Below are positions 22,136 through 31,478 of a DNA stretch of 64,000 nucleotides, one piece after another. Below the pieces are notes generated by a model. That model had not been told where the DNA came from and ran no database searches. It saw only the letters and a list, made by a program, of their open reading frames with translations. The position numbers were made by a program, and so were the translations under genes. The DNA lies in NCBI GenBank assembly GCA_003132205.1, contig PKWY01000048.1, positions 56,053 to 120,052 of the forward strand, given 5' to 3'. Position 1 is the first letter of the stretch; each line of letters starts with the position of its first letter. Source of the stretch: Acidimicrobiaceae bacterium (GTDB taxonomy: Bacteria; Actinomycetota; Acidimicrobiia; Acidimicrobiales; RAAP-2).

Positions 22136-23329
22136 CTAGCGCTCGCTCTCCAGGTCCATTCCCGCGAGCAGTTCCGCGACACGCTCCAGATAGTTCGCCG
22201 CCGATACCGGTTCGCAGATGCGGTGGTTGAACGAGAGGCCGAGCACGAGACGACGTCCAACCTCAATCGAGTGCTCGCCGTTGGCCGTCGTGACGACCGG
22301 AACGAGCCGGACCGCTCCGACGCTCAGTACGGCGACCTCGGGCTGGATGATGATGGGCTCAACCCACAGAGTGTGCTCGGTGGGCGCGCCCACGATGGTG
22401 AAGGTTCCGCCCATCAAGTCGTCGGTCGTGAGCTGGCGCGACTTCAGGCGGTCGCCGAGTTCGCTCACTCGCCGGGCGAGGGCCCGTAGGGTCAGTCCCG
22501 CCGCGGCGTGGACGACGGGCACCAGCATGCCCTCGTCGGCGACGTGTCGCATGAAGCCGAGGTTCACCGTGCGGTGCACCACGAGCTCATCGCCCTGGAA
22601 CGTCGCGTTGAGGTAGTCGAATTCAGCCAACGCGCGAACCGCCGCGAGGCTCACCACCATCTCATCGGTGATGGCGACGCCGTCTCGCGTCGTGCGGCCC
22701 AGTCGCTCGAGCTCGCCAAAGACCGCGCCGTCGATTTCAATCGCCACGAAGCCATGAGGGGTGGTCTGCGCCGAGACCGAAAGGTGCTGCCCCATGCGAC
22801 GACGACCATTGGAGAGCGGCACCACGACCTCTTCGGTGGGCCCGCTCGCCACGGCGCGCTCGGCGTCGCGACGGGTGATCGATCCGCCCGGACCCGAACC
22901 GCGAATCGTCGACGGCTCGACACCGCCGTCACTCAGGATCCGGCGCACGACGGGCGACACGACCACACCGTTCGCGCCTTCACCCGAGGCCGTCGCGCTG
23001 GGACCAGCAGGAACGGTTGGCTTCGCTGCGGCAAACGTTGGCTCGCCCGATGGCGAGGGAGCGATCGATGGCGACGGGGCGCTTCCGGCAACGGCGTTCT
23101 CGTCTATCACCGCGACGCGTGCGCCGGTCTCAACGGTGTCGCCCTCGTCCGCCAGGATCTGCACGAGCACTCCCGCGGCGGGAGACGGCATCTCGGAGTC
23201 GACCTTGTCGGTGGACACCTCAAAGAGTGGTTCGTCGCGCGCTACGGCATCGCCGACCTTCTTGAACCATTGAGTGATGATTCCTTCGGTGACCGACTCA
23301 CCCAGCGATGGAAGCGTTACGTCAACCAA
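22136..23329 (-). CDS. 2-oxoacid dehydrogenase E2 component (dihydrolipoamide acyltransferase)
   Basis: Core subunit of a pyruvate, 2-oxoglutarate or branched-chain dehydrogenase complex. 397 residues from TTG 23329, which overlaps lpd by 8 bases; an ATG at 23371 is possible but reads across the lpd end. One lipoyl domain (Lys42 in STDKVDSEM), a hinge rich in Ala, Pro and Ser, a peripheral-subunit-binding domain (SPVVRRILSDGG) and the catalytic domain are present. The active-site motif HxxxDG reads HRICEP (His369): the Asp is Glu and the Gly is Pro. lpd precedes it and lipB-lipA follows. The 2-oxoacid cannot be decided. Confidence 0.85.
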   Translation of the reverse strand: MVDVTLPSLGESVTEGIITQWFKKVGDAVARDEPLFEVSTDKVDSEMPSPAAGVLVQILADEGDTVETGARVAVIDENAVAGSAPSPSIAPSPSGEPTFAAAKPTVPAGPSATASGEGANGVVVSPVVRRILSDGGVEPSTIRGSGPGGSITRRDAERAVASGPTEEVVVPLSNGRRRMGQHLSVSAQTTPHGFVAIEIDGAVFGELERLGRTTRDGVAITDEMVVSLAAVRALAEFDYLNATFQGDELVVHRTVNLGFMRHVADEGMLVPVVHAAAGLTLRALARRVSELGDRLKSRQLTTDDLMGGTFTIVGAPTEHTLWVEPIIIQPEVAVLSVGAVRLVPVVTTANGEHSIEVGRRLVLGLSFNHRICEPVSAANYLERVAELLAGMDLESER

Positions 23330-24737
23330 CGTGGAGACCTCGACCCGCGAGCGCCAGCAAGGTCTCGCCAAAGGTCTCGGACAGTGACGGGTGGGGCTGG
23401 ATCAGCGCGGCCGCCTCTTCGGCGGTGGCCTCCCAGTTGACGGCGAAGTAGCCCGCACCAAGCTGCTCAGTGACCCAGGGACCGGCCATATGAACGCCGA
23501 GAATCTGGCCGGCCGTTCCATCCGCGCGCTTCTCGGCGACGATCTTGACGACACCGTCGGTGTCACCGATGATCTGCGCGCGGCTATTGCCGCCGAAGGG
23601 ATCCTTCTTCACGACGACCTCGTAGCCCTTCTCCTTCGCGGCGGCTTCGGTGAGCCCGCAGAAGGCGACCTCAGGATTCGAATAGATCGCCCACGGCACC
23701 CGCTCGTAGTCAACGGGCACGACCGGCTCGCCGAGAATCGTCTTCACCGCCACGATTGCCTCGGCGAATCCGACGTGGGCCAGCTGGGGGGTGTTGGCGA
23801 CAACGTCGCCAACGGCGAAGACGTTGGCGTTCGCGGTGCGCTGGTAGCTGTCCGCCACCACGAAGCCCCGCTCATCGAGTACGACACCCGTGCCCTCGCC
23901 CAAAAGGCCCTCGGTGCGCGGACGGCGGCCGACCGAGATGACGACCATGTCGACCTTCACGTCATCGGCGCCCTCGATGTTGATCGCGGTGCCGGTCTTC
24001 TTCGGCAAGTGGCCGGTGATGTTCACGCCGGTTTGAATCTCGATGCCGCGCTTCTTGAAAGAGCGCTGCACGACGTTCGCGACCTCGGTGTCGCAGCCCG
24101 CCAGGATCGACGGCAGGCCTTCAAGGATGGTGACCTTCGTTCCCATGTCGCAGAGCATCGATGCAAACTCGCAGCCGATCGCGCCTCCACCAATGACGGC
24201 GGCGGTCACCGGGAGCGACGAAAGCTCCAGGAACTCGTCGGAGGTCAGGACGATCTTCCCGTCGACCTCGAAGCCGGGCAGCGTTCGGGGCACCGACCCG
24301 GCGGCGAGGATGATGTTCTTGCCCTTGGCGACAACGCCCGCGTCCGCTCCATCGATGACGGTGACGACCTGCTCCGCGTCGAGGCGCGCGGTGCCGTCGA
24401 AGATGGTGACCTTTCGGCCCTTCAAGAGACCGGTCACTCCCTTGAAGAGACGGTCGACGATCTCGTTCTTGCGCGCTTGGCTGACGGCGAAGTCGACCTC
24501 AACGCCCTTGGTGGTGAAGCCGAAGGCACCGGCGTGCTCGAGGGTCTGACGCACGTGGGCGGTCTCGAGGAACTCTTTGGCGGGAACACATCCACGGTGC
24601 AGGCACGTGCCGCCGACCTTGTCGCGCTCCACGAGGGCGATGTTCAAACCGGCTGCCGCGCCGTAGAGAGCGGCGGCGTATCCACCGGGTCCTCCTCCGA
24701 TTACCACTACATCGAACTGCTGGACCTCGTTAGCCAC
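23322..24737 (-). CDS. lpd: Dihydrolipoamide dehydrogenase (E3)
   Basis: Flavoprotein that reoxidises dihydrolipoyl groups with NAD+. 471 residues. FAD motif VVIGGGPGGYAA near 11-22, redox disulfide Cys45/Cys50 in GGTCLHRGCVPAK, NAD motif VIGGGAIGCEFA and the C-terminal dimer motif HPSLSET are all intact. GTG 24737 is chosen because AAGGGA lies about 6 bases upstream; a TTG five codons earlier would remove that site. First gene of the lpd-E2-lipBA run. TAGGAT near 24773-24778 could be its -10 element. Confidence 0.95.
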   Translation of the reverse strand: MANEVQQFDVVVIGGGPGGYAAALYGAAAGLNIALVERDKVGGTCLHRGCVPAKEFLETAHVRQTLEHAGAFGFTTKGVEVDFAVSQARKNEIVDRLFKGVTGLLKGRKVTIFDGTARLDAEQVVTVIDGADAGVVAKGKNIILAAGSVPRTLPGFEVDGKIVLTSDEFLELSSLPVTAAVIGGGAIGCEFASMLCDMGTKVTILEGLPSILAGCDTEVANVVQRSFKKRGIEIQTGVNITGHLPKKTGTAINIEGADDVKVDMVVISVGRRPRTEGLLGEGTGVVLDERGFVVADSYQRTANANVFAVGDVVANTPQLAHVGFAEAIVAVKTILGEPVVPVDYERVPWAIYSNPEVAFCGLTEAAAKEKGYEVVVKKDPFGGNSRAQIIGDTDGVVKIVAEKRADGTAGQILGVHMAGPWVTEQLGAGYFAVNWEATAEEAAALIQPHPSLSETFGETLLALAGRGLHVG

Positions 24738-24817
24738 GGCATATCCCTTCAAAACGTTTGGTGATGACCCCTAGAGAATCCTAATGTTTCCGCTAACCGT
24801 GGTGACACGGCGAGGAA

Positions 24818-25255
24818 TCAGGAATGCTGGCCCCGCTGGAAGTCCGCCGCCGCAGTCGCCAGCTCATCCACGAAGTCGTTCATCAGGTCGCCCGAATGAC
24901 CCTTGACCCAGGAAAACGTAATACGTCGAGGGCTATCCAGCACCAGCTCGAAGAGCTGCTCCCAAAGGTCGCGGTTCGCCACGGGCTTTCCCTGGGAGTT
25001 CTTCCAACCCCGGCGCAGCCAACCCACGTGCCACTTGTCGTTAAAACATTTCACCACGTAGGTGGAGTCGCTCACGATCTCGACCGGATCGTCCGCGTTC
25101 TCCCTCAGCGCCTCTATGACGGCGAGGACCTCCATGCGCTGGTTCGTGGTGTGCGAAGCGCAGCCGCTCGCGTAACTTTCGGTCCCGCTTGCCCACGCCC
25201 AGCCCCCGGGTCCGGGATTACCGCGGCATGCGCCGTCGGTATGAATTCGTTTCAT
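24818..25255 (-). CDS. rnhA: Ribonuclease HI
   Basis: Cuts RNA in RNA-DNA hybrids. 145 residues from ATG 25255. Active-site acids Asp7 (HTDGACRGNPGPGG), Glu42 (NQRMEV) and Asp63 (SDSTYVV) plus the late WVKGHSGDLMND segment with the fourth acid are present. The frame is open six codons earlier, but the start shown overlaps the stop of the upstream Rrf2 gene (ATGA), which supports coupling of the two. Confidence 0.94.
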   Translation of the reverse strand: MKRIHTDGACRGNPGPGGWAWASGTESYASGCASHTTNQRMEVLAVIEALRENADDPVEIVSDSTYVVKCFNDKWHVGWLRRGWKNSQGKPVANRDLWEQLFELVLDSPRRITFSWVKGHSGDLMNDFVDELATAAADFQRGQHS

Positions 25256-25710
25256 ATGATCCGGGTGATCCACGAATCTGGGTCAGTAGTGAACCTCGTG
25301 ATTGAAGGAGGGAACTCCCCGCGCAGCACCTGCCCGAGGGTGACGTGCTCGAGCACCTCGCGCAGCGCGCCTCGCACCGCGACCCACACGTCGCGAAGGT
25401 GCCTCGCCTCGCCCTCGTAGACCAGCGTTTCGGGGCGCATTCCGCGCACACCGGCCAATGGCCCGCTCACCACGCGCAGTATGTCCGCGATCATCATGTT
25501 GTCCGGATCGCGAGCGAGCTTGAAGCCTCCCTCGGGCCCGCGTTGGCTCGTGACAAGACCCCCTCGGCGCAGGTCAGAAAGAATTGCGCCGAGGAACTTG
25601 GCGGGCAGTCCCTGCTCCTGGGCGAGGTGCTCCGCGCTCACCGACGTGTCGCTTGCGGCCAGCGTGAGGAGTGCCCGAATCGCGTACTCGGCCTTCGCGG
25701 GAATCTGCAT
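25252..25710 (-). CDS. Rrf2-family transcriptional regulator
   Basis: 152 residues with the Rrf2 winged helix: AKAEYAIRALLTLA at the start, HLAQEQGLPAKFLGAILSDLR as the recognition region and GPEGGFKLARD as the wing. The three cysteines that hold the iron-sulfur cluster in IscR, NsrR and RsrR are absent; the protein has no cysteine at all, so any signal must be sensed otherwise. It is coupled to rnhA and divergent from thiE. The suf genes about 3.5 kb away are possible targets but no operator is evident. Confidence 0.88.
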   Translation of the reverse strand: MQIPAKAEYAIRALLTLAASDTSVSAEHLAQEQGLPAKFLGAILSDLRRGGLVTSQRGPEGGFKLARDPDNMMIADILRVVSGPLAGVRGMRPETLVYEGEARHLRDVWVAVRGALREVLEHVTLGQVLRGEFPPSITRFTTDPDSWITRII

Positions 25711-25763
25711 TTACCCATTCTGCCCTACGGATGGCCACTTTCCGGTCAACATCGCCGAACTCC

Positions 25764-25769
25764 TAAGGT
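25764..25769 (+). promoter_or_regulatory. -10 element of thiE, leaderless type
   Basis: TAAGGT, 7 bases before GTG 25777. There is no Shine-Dalgarno. No thi-box riboswitch is possible with such a short upstream region. Confidence 0.5.
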
Positions 25770-25776
25770 GGACTTC

Positions 25777-26421
25777 GTGTTTGATCTTTTTTCGCGGAAC
25801 CTTTACCTGTGCGTTCCCCACCGCGAGGACATGGCCGTTTTCCTGCCCGCCGCGCTGCGAGGGGGTGTTGACGTGGTCCAACTGCGCGAAAAGGAGTTGC
25901 CAAACGAGCAGCGCCTCGCGACCGCTCGGCTCATGGTGCCAATCTGTCGCGACTTCGACGTTCCCTTCGTCATGAACGACTCCCCGCAATTGGCGCTCGA
26001 GCTAGGCGCCGACGGGGTGCACGTCGGGCAGGACGACGTCAGCGTCGCGTACTGCCGCGAGCTGCTGGGCGACCAAGCCATCGTCGGTCTTTCAACCCAC
26101 TCGACCCCCGAATTCGACGCGGCGCTGGGCCAGGCGGCCTCCTACTTCAGCGCCGGGCCCATCGTGCCCACACCCACCAAGCTGGGCCGCGCCGGCACCG
26201 GGGTGGACTACGCCGTCGAGTGCCAGAACCGAAGCGACCGGCCGGTGTTCGTGACCGGGGGGGTCACCGATGAGAACGTCGGCGCCCTCGTCGCGGCCGG
26301 CCTTCGCCACTTCGTGGTGGTCCGCTACCTCACCCAAGCGGCCAATCCGGAGCAGTCGGCGAGGGCGCTGCGCGAAGCCATCGACCTCGCACTCTCAGCG
26401 GTGACGGTCGAGCCAACCTAA
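25777..26421 (+). CDS. thiE: Thiamine-phosphate synthase
   Basis: Condenses hydroxymethylpyrimidine diphosphate with thiazole phosphate to thiamine monophosphate. 214 residues, TIM barrel. VVQLREKELPNEQ, MNDSPQLALELGADGVHVGQDD, GLSTHSTPE and TPTKLGRAGTG are the substrate and phosphate loops. The GTG start follows TAAGGT by 7 bases; the open frame upstream overlaps the Rrf2 gene and is not used. It overlaps the end of the convergent hydrolase by 27 bases. Other thi genes are not in the window. Confidence 0.92.
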   Translation: MFDLFSRNLYLCVPHREDMAVFLPAALRGGVDVVQLREKELPNEQRLATARLMVPICRDFDVPFVMNDSPQLALELGADGVHVGQDDVSVAYCRELLGDQAIVGLSTHSTPEFDAALGQAASYFSAGPIVPTPTKLGRAGTGVDYAVECQNRSDRPVFVTGGVTDENVGALVAAGLRHFVVVRYLTQAANPEQSARALREAIDLALSAVTVEPT

Positions 26422-27141
26422 CAAGGTCGCCACCATCCGAGGATCGGCCCGCAGCTGGTGGCCCGCTCCTTGGATGATCCGCAGCTCCGCCCGGCCTTCG
26501 GCGCTCGCCAGCAGATCGCGCGCGTCGCTCACGGGCACCTCGACGTCGTCTGCCCCATGGCCAATGAGCAGACGGCGAGGCGGAATCAGGGCAATGGAAC
26601 TAATGGGGTCGATCGCGAGCACGTCGTCACGCAACGCCTCGGGCGCCAGCAGGTCGTTCTCGTCCGCCACCACGCCGGCCACCTGCACGGCCCGGTGGAA
26701 ATCAGTGGCGCTCGAGCACCACGCCTCCAGGTGCGCGGGGGCGGCGAACGTCGCTACGCCCCTCACCCGTTCATCGCCCGCGGCGGTGGCGAGCGCGAGC
26801 GCGCCGCCGAACCCGAAGCCGGCGAGCGAGATGCGCCGTTCGCCCTCCTCGATCCGATTGAGGATTTCGTTGAGGTCGTGGCGCCACTGGGTCGCCGAGA
26901 ACGTGCCGGTGCTGCCGCCCACTCCCGACAGCGTTCCCGTGGCGACAATCCAGCCCGATTCGTTGGCGAGGTGCTCAGCGAGTTCGGGCAGGAGCCCCGC
27001 CGCCTGACGACCCATGCCCATGGCTCGTGGCAGCCCGTGAACGAGCACGAGGATGTGGTCCGTGACCGGACGGGCGTTCGAAGTCGCGATGCGCAGATCG
27101 AGGAGCGAGTTCCCGCTCTTCAGTTGCTCGTGGGCGAGCAC
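26395..27141 (-). CDS. Alpha/beta hydrolase-fold protein lacking the catalytic serine
   Basis: 248 residues. The fold is visible from ILVLVHGLPRAMG (oxyanion HG), a strand-helix region, the nucleophile elbow and the terminal GHGADDVEVPVSDA and GAGHQLRADP, which carry acid and histidine. The elbow reads AGFGFGGAL where hydrolases have GxSxG, so the nucleophile Ser is Gly (codon GGG). It may be non-hydrolytic, or have another activity. The GTG start is 6 bases after the stop of the acyl-CoA dehydrogenase gene, so the two are likely cotranscribed. Confidence 0.7.
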   Translation of the reverse strand: MLAHEQLKSGNSLLDLRIATSNARPVTDHILVLVHGLPRAMGMGRQAAGLLPELAEHLANESGWIVATGTLSGVGGSTGTFSATQWRHDLNEILNRIEEGERRISLAGFGFGGALALATAAGDERVRGVATFAAPAHLEAWCSSATDFHRAVQVAGVVADENDLLAPEALRDDVLAIDPISSIALIPPRRLLIGHGADDVEVPVSDARDLLASAEGRAELRIIQGAGHQLRADPRMVATLLGWLDRHR

Positions 27142-27147
27142 TCTGCG

Positions 27148-28263
27148 CTAGATGCCCAGGCGCTGAGCCAGCAGTTCGCGGTGGTACGCAGGGTCACCCA
27201 GGAACAGCTCCGAACTCTTCGCGCGCTTGAAGTACAGGTGCGCGTGGTGCTCCCACGTGAAGCCGATGCCACCGTGTATCTGGATGTTCTCGGCGGCGCA
27301 GTGGAAGTAGGCCTCGGAGCAGAACGACTTGGCGAGGCTCGCGGCGATTGGCAACTCGTCGTTGAGTTCCTGCGCAGCCCACGCGGCGTAGTACGCGGCT
27401 GACTTGGCGGACTCGACGTCGAGCAGCATGTCGGCGCACTTGTGCTTGATGGCCTGGAACGATCCGATCGGTCGTCCGAACTGGACACGATTCTTCGCGT
27501 ACTCGACCGCGTTATTGAGCACGCGCTGGGCTCCGCCGACCTGCTCGGCGGCGAGGGCCGATTCGGCCACGAAGAGCGTGGTCTCGAGTCCGGCGAGCGC
27601 CTCGCCCTCGGTACCCACGAGGACCGCCGGAGCGTCCTTCAGCTCGATGCGGCTCTGCTTGCGGGTCTGGTCCATCGTCGGAAGCGCCTCGCGCGTGACG
27701 CCGGGGGCGTCGCCCTTCACGGCGAACAGCGAGAGTCCCTTCTCGGTGACCGCGGGTACCAAGATCAGCGAGGCGGTGTTGCCATCGGTGACGTAGTTAC
27801 GAACGCCGTTCAACACGAAGCCATCGCCCGAGGCGGTGGCCGTCGTCGATGTCGTGGCGAGGTCCCACTGTCCAGCGTCATCGGTGAGCGCCACCGTGGC
27901 GATCGTCTCGCCCGATGCGATGCCTGGCAGGTACTTGGCCTTGTCGACGTCGTTACCCACGAAGAGCACGGCGTTCGCCGCGAGCGCGACGGTGGAAAAG
28001 TACGGCGAACACAGCAGCGCGGCGCCCATCTCCTCGAAGACCACGTAGAGCTCGACCGGGCCGAAACCCTGTCCACCGAACTCCTCGGGAATACCGAGTC
28101 CCTGCAGGGCGAGCTCGTTGGCCATCTGTTCCCAAACGGCTGGGTCGTAACCCTCGTCGGTCGCCATCAGGCGGCGGACTTCCGTCTCGGGCGACTTCTC
28201 TTCCAAGAACCGCTTCACCATCTTGCGCAGTTCTTCTTGTTCCTCGCTAAATCCAAAGTTCAT
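27148..28263 (-). CDS. Acyl-CoA dehydrogenase family protein
   Basis: Flavoprotein of 371 residues with the N-terminal helical domain (FSEEQEELRKMVKRFLEE), middle beta domain (ALTDDAGQWDLATT) and C-terminal FAD domain (RVQFGRPIGSFQAIKHKCADM; IQIHGGIGFTWEHHAHLYFKR). At the place of the usual catalytic glutamate (IYEGT in the paralog at 56801) it reads LFLGD, so the base is elsewhere or the protein is the partner subunit of a heteromer, as in the mycobacterial steroid FadE pairs. Substrate unknown. The hydrolase at 26395 follows. Confidence 0.88.
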   Translation of the reverse strand: MNFGFSEEQEELRKMVKRFLEEKSPETEVRRLMATDEGYDPAVWEQMANELALQGLGIPEEFGGQGFGPVELYVVFEEMGAALLCSPYFSTVALAANAVLFVGNDVDKAKYLPGIASGETIATVALTDDAGQWDLATTSTTATASGDGFVLNGVRNYVTDGNTASLILVPAVTEKGLSLFAVKGDAPGVTREALPTMDQTRKQSRIELKDAPAVLVGTEGEALAGLETTLFVAESALAAEQVGGAQRVLNNAVEYAKNRVQFGRPIGSFQAIKHKCADMLLDVESAKSAAYYAAWAAQELNDELPIAASLAKSFCSEAYFHCAAENIQIHGGIGFTWEHHAHLYFKRAKSSELFLGDPAYHRELLAQRLGI

Positions 28264-28356
28264 CGCGACCCTCTTCTATCCCTACCGGACAGTGATGCCA
28301 GTGACAGCGACATTAGCGAAAACTCGGGCCGGCCACGAACGTGGCATTCTAAGGGG

Positions 28357-28974
28357 GTGGACAATGTGGAGTTGGTCTGGTCGAACGCGAGCGCCGAAGT
28401 GCACCGTTTCGTGGTCGGACCGGTGCAAAACAACGTCTACGTGGTCCGGTGCCGACGCACCGGAGTCGCCACGCTGATCGACGCCGCGAACGAGCACGAC
28501 CGGCTGCTTCGCGTCGCCACCCGTCTCGGGGTGACCTCGGTACTCGAGACCCACGGCCACTGGGACCACATCGGCGCCGTGGCGCAGGTCCGTGAAGCCG
28601 GCATCGACGTCTGGGTGCGCAACGAGGACGCGGGGATGCTGCCCAGTTACGACCACCTCCTCGAGGATGATTCGGTCCACGTGGTGGGCGAGTTGCGCCT
28701 ACGCACCGTCCACACGCCCGGCCACACGCCCGGCTCGATTTCCTTCGCCCTCGAGAACACCCCCCTGCTGTTCACGGGGGACACGCTCTTTCCCGGCGGG
28801 CCAGGCAACACGACATTCGAGGGCGGGGACTTTCCAACGATCATCAAGTCGATCGAGCAGAGGATCTTTCGCGTCTACCAGGTTGAGACGATCATCTGGC
28901 CCGGCCACGGGGCCAGTTCGACGATCGGCGTCGAACGCCCGCACCTCGACGAATGGGTCGACCGAGGCTGGTAA
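28357..28974 (+). CDS. Metallo-beta-lactamase fold hydrolase (glyoxalase II-like)
   Basis: 205 residues. The zinc motif THGHWDH is at 65-71, and the later ligands are in HTPGHTPGS, FTGDTLF and WPGHG. Size and motif order fit hydroxyacylglutathione-hydrolase-like proteins, which in thiol-poor lineages act on other thioesters. An open frame continues far upstream over the acyl-CoA dehydrogenase but is a shadow. GTG 28357 lies 6 bases after CATTCT; GTG 28366 with AAGGGGG as ribosome binding site is the alternative start. Confidence 0.85.
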   Translation: MDNVELVWSNASAEVHRFVVGPVQNNVYVVRCRRTGVATLIDAANEHDRLLRVATRLGVTSVLETHGHWDHIGAVAQVREAGIDVWVRNEDAGMLPSYDHLLEDDSVHVVGELRLRTVHTPGHTPGSISFALENTPLLFTGDTLFPGGPGNTTFEGGDFPTIIKSIEQRIFRVYQVETIIWPGHGASSTIGVERPHLDEWVDRGW

Positions 28975-29003
28975 GCGCTGGGCAACCTTGGAAGCTTCAC
29001 CGG

Positions 29004-29009
29004 TAGGCT
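29004..29009 (+). promoter_or_regulatory. -10 element of sufC1-sufS-sufU, leaderless type
   Basis: TAGGCT, exactly 7 bases before GTG 29017. Confidence 0.55.
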
Positions 29010-29016
29010 CTCATGC

Positions 29017-29771
<755 letters not shown>

Positions 29772-29775
<4 letters not shown>

Positions 29776-31007
29776 CCAGCTTCGATGCCCGCAGGGTCCG
29801 CGCCGACACGCCGCTCTTGGCGAGGGTGGTGCACGACCGCACGATCACCTACCTCGACTCCGCTGCGTCGTCGCTTCAGCCCCGGGCCGTCATCGAGGCG
29901 ATGAGCCGCTACTACGAACTTCGCCACGCCAACGTGCACCGTGGGGTGTACCAGACGGCCAACGAGGCGACCGCGGTCTACGAAGGCGCCCGTGAGGCCA
30001 TCGCCCGTTTCATCAACGCCCCGGGCGGAGCCAACGAAATCGTCTTCACGAAGAACGCCACCGAGTCGTTCAACCTGCTCGCCAAGTCATGGGGCACCGC
30101 CAACTTGAAGCCCGGTGACGTCGTGCTCGTCACCGAGATGGAGCACCACGCCAACATCGTTCCCTGGTTCCAGCTCCGTGACGTCGCCGGCATCGAGGTC
30201 CGCTTCATTCCGGTGACCGATGACTTCCGACTCGACCTCTCGAACATCGACGAACTGATGAGGGACGTCAAGCTCGTCTCGGTGACGGCGATGTCGAACG
30301 TGCTCGGCACGATCAACCCCATCAAGGAGATCGCCGCCATCGCCCACCGCCACGGCGCTCTCTTGGCGGTCGACGGCGCCCAGCTGGTCGCGCACGAGGT
30401 CACCGACGTCGCCGCCCTCGACGCCGACTTCTTCATCTTCTCCGCCCACAAGATGCTCGGACCTACCGGCATCGGGGTCTTCTGGACCCGCGAGGAGACC
30501 TTGAACACGATGCCCCCGTTCCTCGGCGGCGGAGGGATGATCGCCGACGTCAGAATCGACGGCTACACCCCGGCGTCGGGTCCCGCCCGATTCGAAGCGG
30601 GAACACCCCCGATCGCCGAGGCCGCCGGTCTCGGCGCCGCGGTGCTGTACCTCGAGAACCTCGGGATGGCGAACATCGCCGAGCACGAACGCGGCCTCAC
30701 CGCCGACGCGCTCACCCGGCTCGCGCTTGAATTCGAAGGCCGTGTCCGGGTCATCGGGCCGGGCGACACCGTTAACCGCGGTGGAGTGATCAGCCTGGAC
30801 GTCGAGGGCGTGCACGCCCACGACGTCGCTCAGGTCCTCGACCAGTTCGGCGTCTGCGTGAGGCCAGGTCACCACTGCGCGAAGCCGCTCATGCGAAGGT
30901 TCAATTTGTCGGCGACGGCGCGAGCCTCGTTTGGCCCCTACTCTTTGGTTCGTGACACCGACGTGCTCCTCGAGGCGCTGGGCCACGCCGTCACGATGTT
31001 TGGATAG
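29772..31007 (+). CDS. sufS: Cysteine desulfurase SufS
   Basis: PLP enzyme that takes sulfur from cysteine for iron-sulfur cluster assembly. 411 residues. PLP lysine in FSAHKMLGPTG, and the persulfide Cys369 in RPGHHCAKPLM, together with YLDSAASSLQP at the start, are characteristic of group II desulfurases. GTG 29772 overlaps the sufC1 stop (GTGA); six earlier codons in frame are not needed. sufU, its sulfur acceptor, follows after 5 bases. Confidence 0.94.
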
Positions 31008-31012
31008 TCGAC

Positions 31013-31474
31013 GTGTCGAACCTCGAAGACCTTTACCGCGAAGTGATCCTTGACCACTACCGTTCACCGCGCAACCGGGGTGAATTGACATCACCCCCCG
31101 CCATCCGGGTTGAGGGATTCAATCCGCTCTGCGGTGACGAGGTCGTCGTGTACCTCGAGGTGAGGGACGGCGTTCTCGTCGATATCAAGCTGACCGGGCA
31201 CGGCTGTTCGATCTCGCAGTCCTCATCCTCCCTGATGAGCAGTGCCGTGAAGGGCAAGTCCATCGAGAAGGTTCGCGAAACCATCGCCACGTTCAAGCAG
31301 TTGATGACCGTTCACCAGGCGTCGCTCGACGAGAAGTCCGATGTGGCACCGATCGACCTGCGCGCTCTCGGCGAACTCGCGGCCCTCCAGGGCGTCGTGA
31401 AGTTTCCCGTTCGCATCAAGTGCGCCATGCTTGCGTGGAACACGCTAAGCCAGGGCCTCGACGAACTGGCCTGA
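31013..31474 (+). CDS. sufU: Fe-S assembly sulfurtransferase SufU
   Basis: Zinc-dependent sulfur acceptor for SufS. 153 residues. Ligands Cys40 and Asp42 (NPLCGDEV), Cys65 (GHGCSISQ) and Cys137 (IKCAMLAW) are present, and the region of about 20 residues between the third and fourth ligands is longer than in IscU, as expected for SufU. Last gene of the plus-strand suf run; the convergent LCP gene ends 4 bases further on. Confidence 0.94.
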   Translation: MSNLEDLYREVILDHYRSPRNRGELTSPPAIRVEGFNPLCGDEVVVYLEVRDGVLVDIKLTGHGCSISQSSSSLMSSAVKGKSIEKVRETIATFKQLMTVHQASLDEKSDVAPIDLRALGELAALQGVVKFPVRIKCAMLAWNTLSQGLDELA

Positions 31475-31478
31475 CCCC

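Noticed and set aside
27442..28356. Extended N-terminus of the metallo-beta-lactamase gene
   Set aside because: The open frame runs through the antisense of the acyl-CoA dehydrogenase; homology begins near GTG 28357.
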